DNA from: Anaerorudis sp964444915
GTDB taxonomy: Bacteria; Bacteroidota; Bacteroidia; Bacteroidales; Dysgonomonadaceae
DNA length: 5,873 bases
Reading direction: 5' to 3'
Assembly: GCA_964444915.1 (NCBI GenBank)
Contig: CAYUIY010000101.1
Location: 1-5,873 of the forward strand
The notes beneath the pieces are model-generated. The model had not been told where the DNA came from, did not search any database, and worked only from the letters and a program-made list of their open reading frames with translations. Position numbers and translations under genes: made by a program. Positions 5,825 through 5,873 of this stretch are shown here, piece by piece (within the stretch, counting starts at the first letter, position 1; each line of letters opens with the position of its first letter).

Positions 5825-5873
5825 GTGTGCCGTGCATGGTAAATAACTTGGTGGTGCAAGTCCACTATGGAGG
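5825..5873 (+). mobile_element. 5' end of a group II intron, probably class C (truncated by window)
   Basis: The sequence begins GTGTGCCGTGCATGG, which closely resembles the 5' boundary of group IIC introns as I remember it (the Oceanobacillus iheyensis intron starts GUGUGCCCGGCAUGG). It continues with a hairpin, TGGTGG (5849-5854) pairing with CCACTA (5862-5867; one G-T wobble), around the loop TGCAAGT. This matches the domain I hairpin whose loop follows the pattern UGnnAGU in such introns. The location supports this: IIC introns insert immediately downstream of rho-independent terminator hairpins, recognising the stem plus a short T-rich IBS1, and here the element directly follows TTTTTCT. 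Only 49 bases are visible, so neither the reverse transcriptase/maturase frame nor domains II-VI can be seen. The 3' end and whether it is intact are unknown. Confidence 0.8.

Overview
The window is a stretch of the conserved ribosomal-protein / RNA polymerase gene cluster of a Bacteroidota bacterium, probably a member of Bacteroidales. This assignment is inferred from four things: the gene order secY-map-infA-rpmJ-rpsM-rpsK-rpsD-rpoA-rplQ; the sequence character of the proteins (for example the RpoA C-terminal domain, and an L17 that carries a tail); the moderate GC content; and the near absence of Shine-Dalgarno sequences before the A-rich start regions. No genus can be named from the window alone.

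All nine genes lie on the + strand with gaps of only 5 to 49 bases. Neither an internal terminator nor a Bacteroidota-type promoter (TTTG / TAnnTTTG) is visible between them, so they look like one transcription unit that fuses the ends of the classical spc and alpha operons. Bases 1-1289 hold secY, cut at its 5' end by the window edge. Bases 1315-2474 hold map, infA and the very small rpmJ. Bases 2517-3954 hold three 30S proteins (S13, S11, S4). Bases 3971-5745 hold rpoA and rplQ. Functionally the cluster links translation initiation (IF-1), ribosome assembly, transcription (RNAP alpha), nascent-chain N-terminal processing (methionine aminopeptidase) and membrane export (SecY).

The unit ends with a clear rho-independent terminator at 5793-5824. 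Directly after its T-tract, at 5825, a sequence begins that looks like the 5' end of a group II intron: it starts GTGTGCC and is followed by a domain-I-like hairpin with a TGCAAGT loop. Insertion immediately downstream of a terminator hairpin is the known habit of group IIC introns. The element runs off the window after only 49 bases. This is the main accessory feature. The other points worth attention are the L17 C-terminal tail of about 127 residues, which doubles the protein's length, and an L36 that has kept only two of its four zinc ligands.
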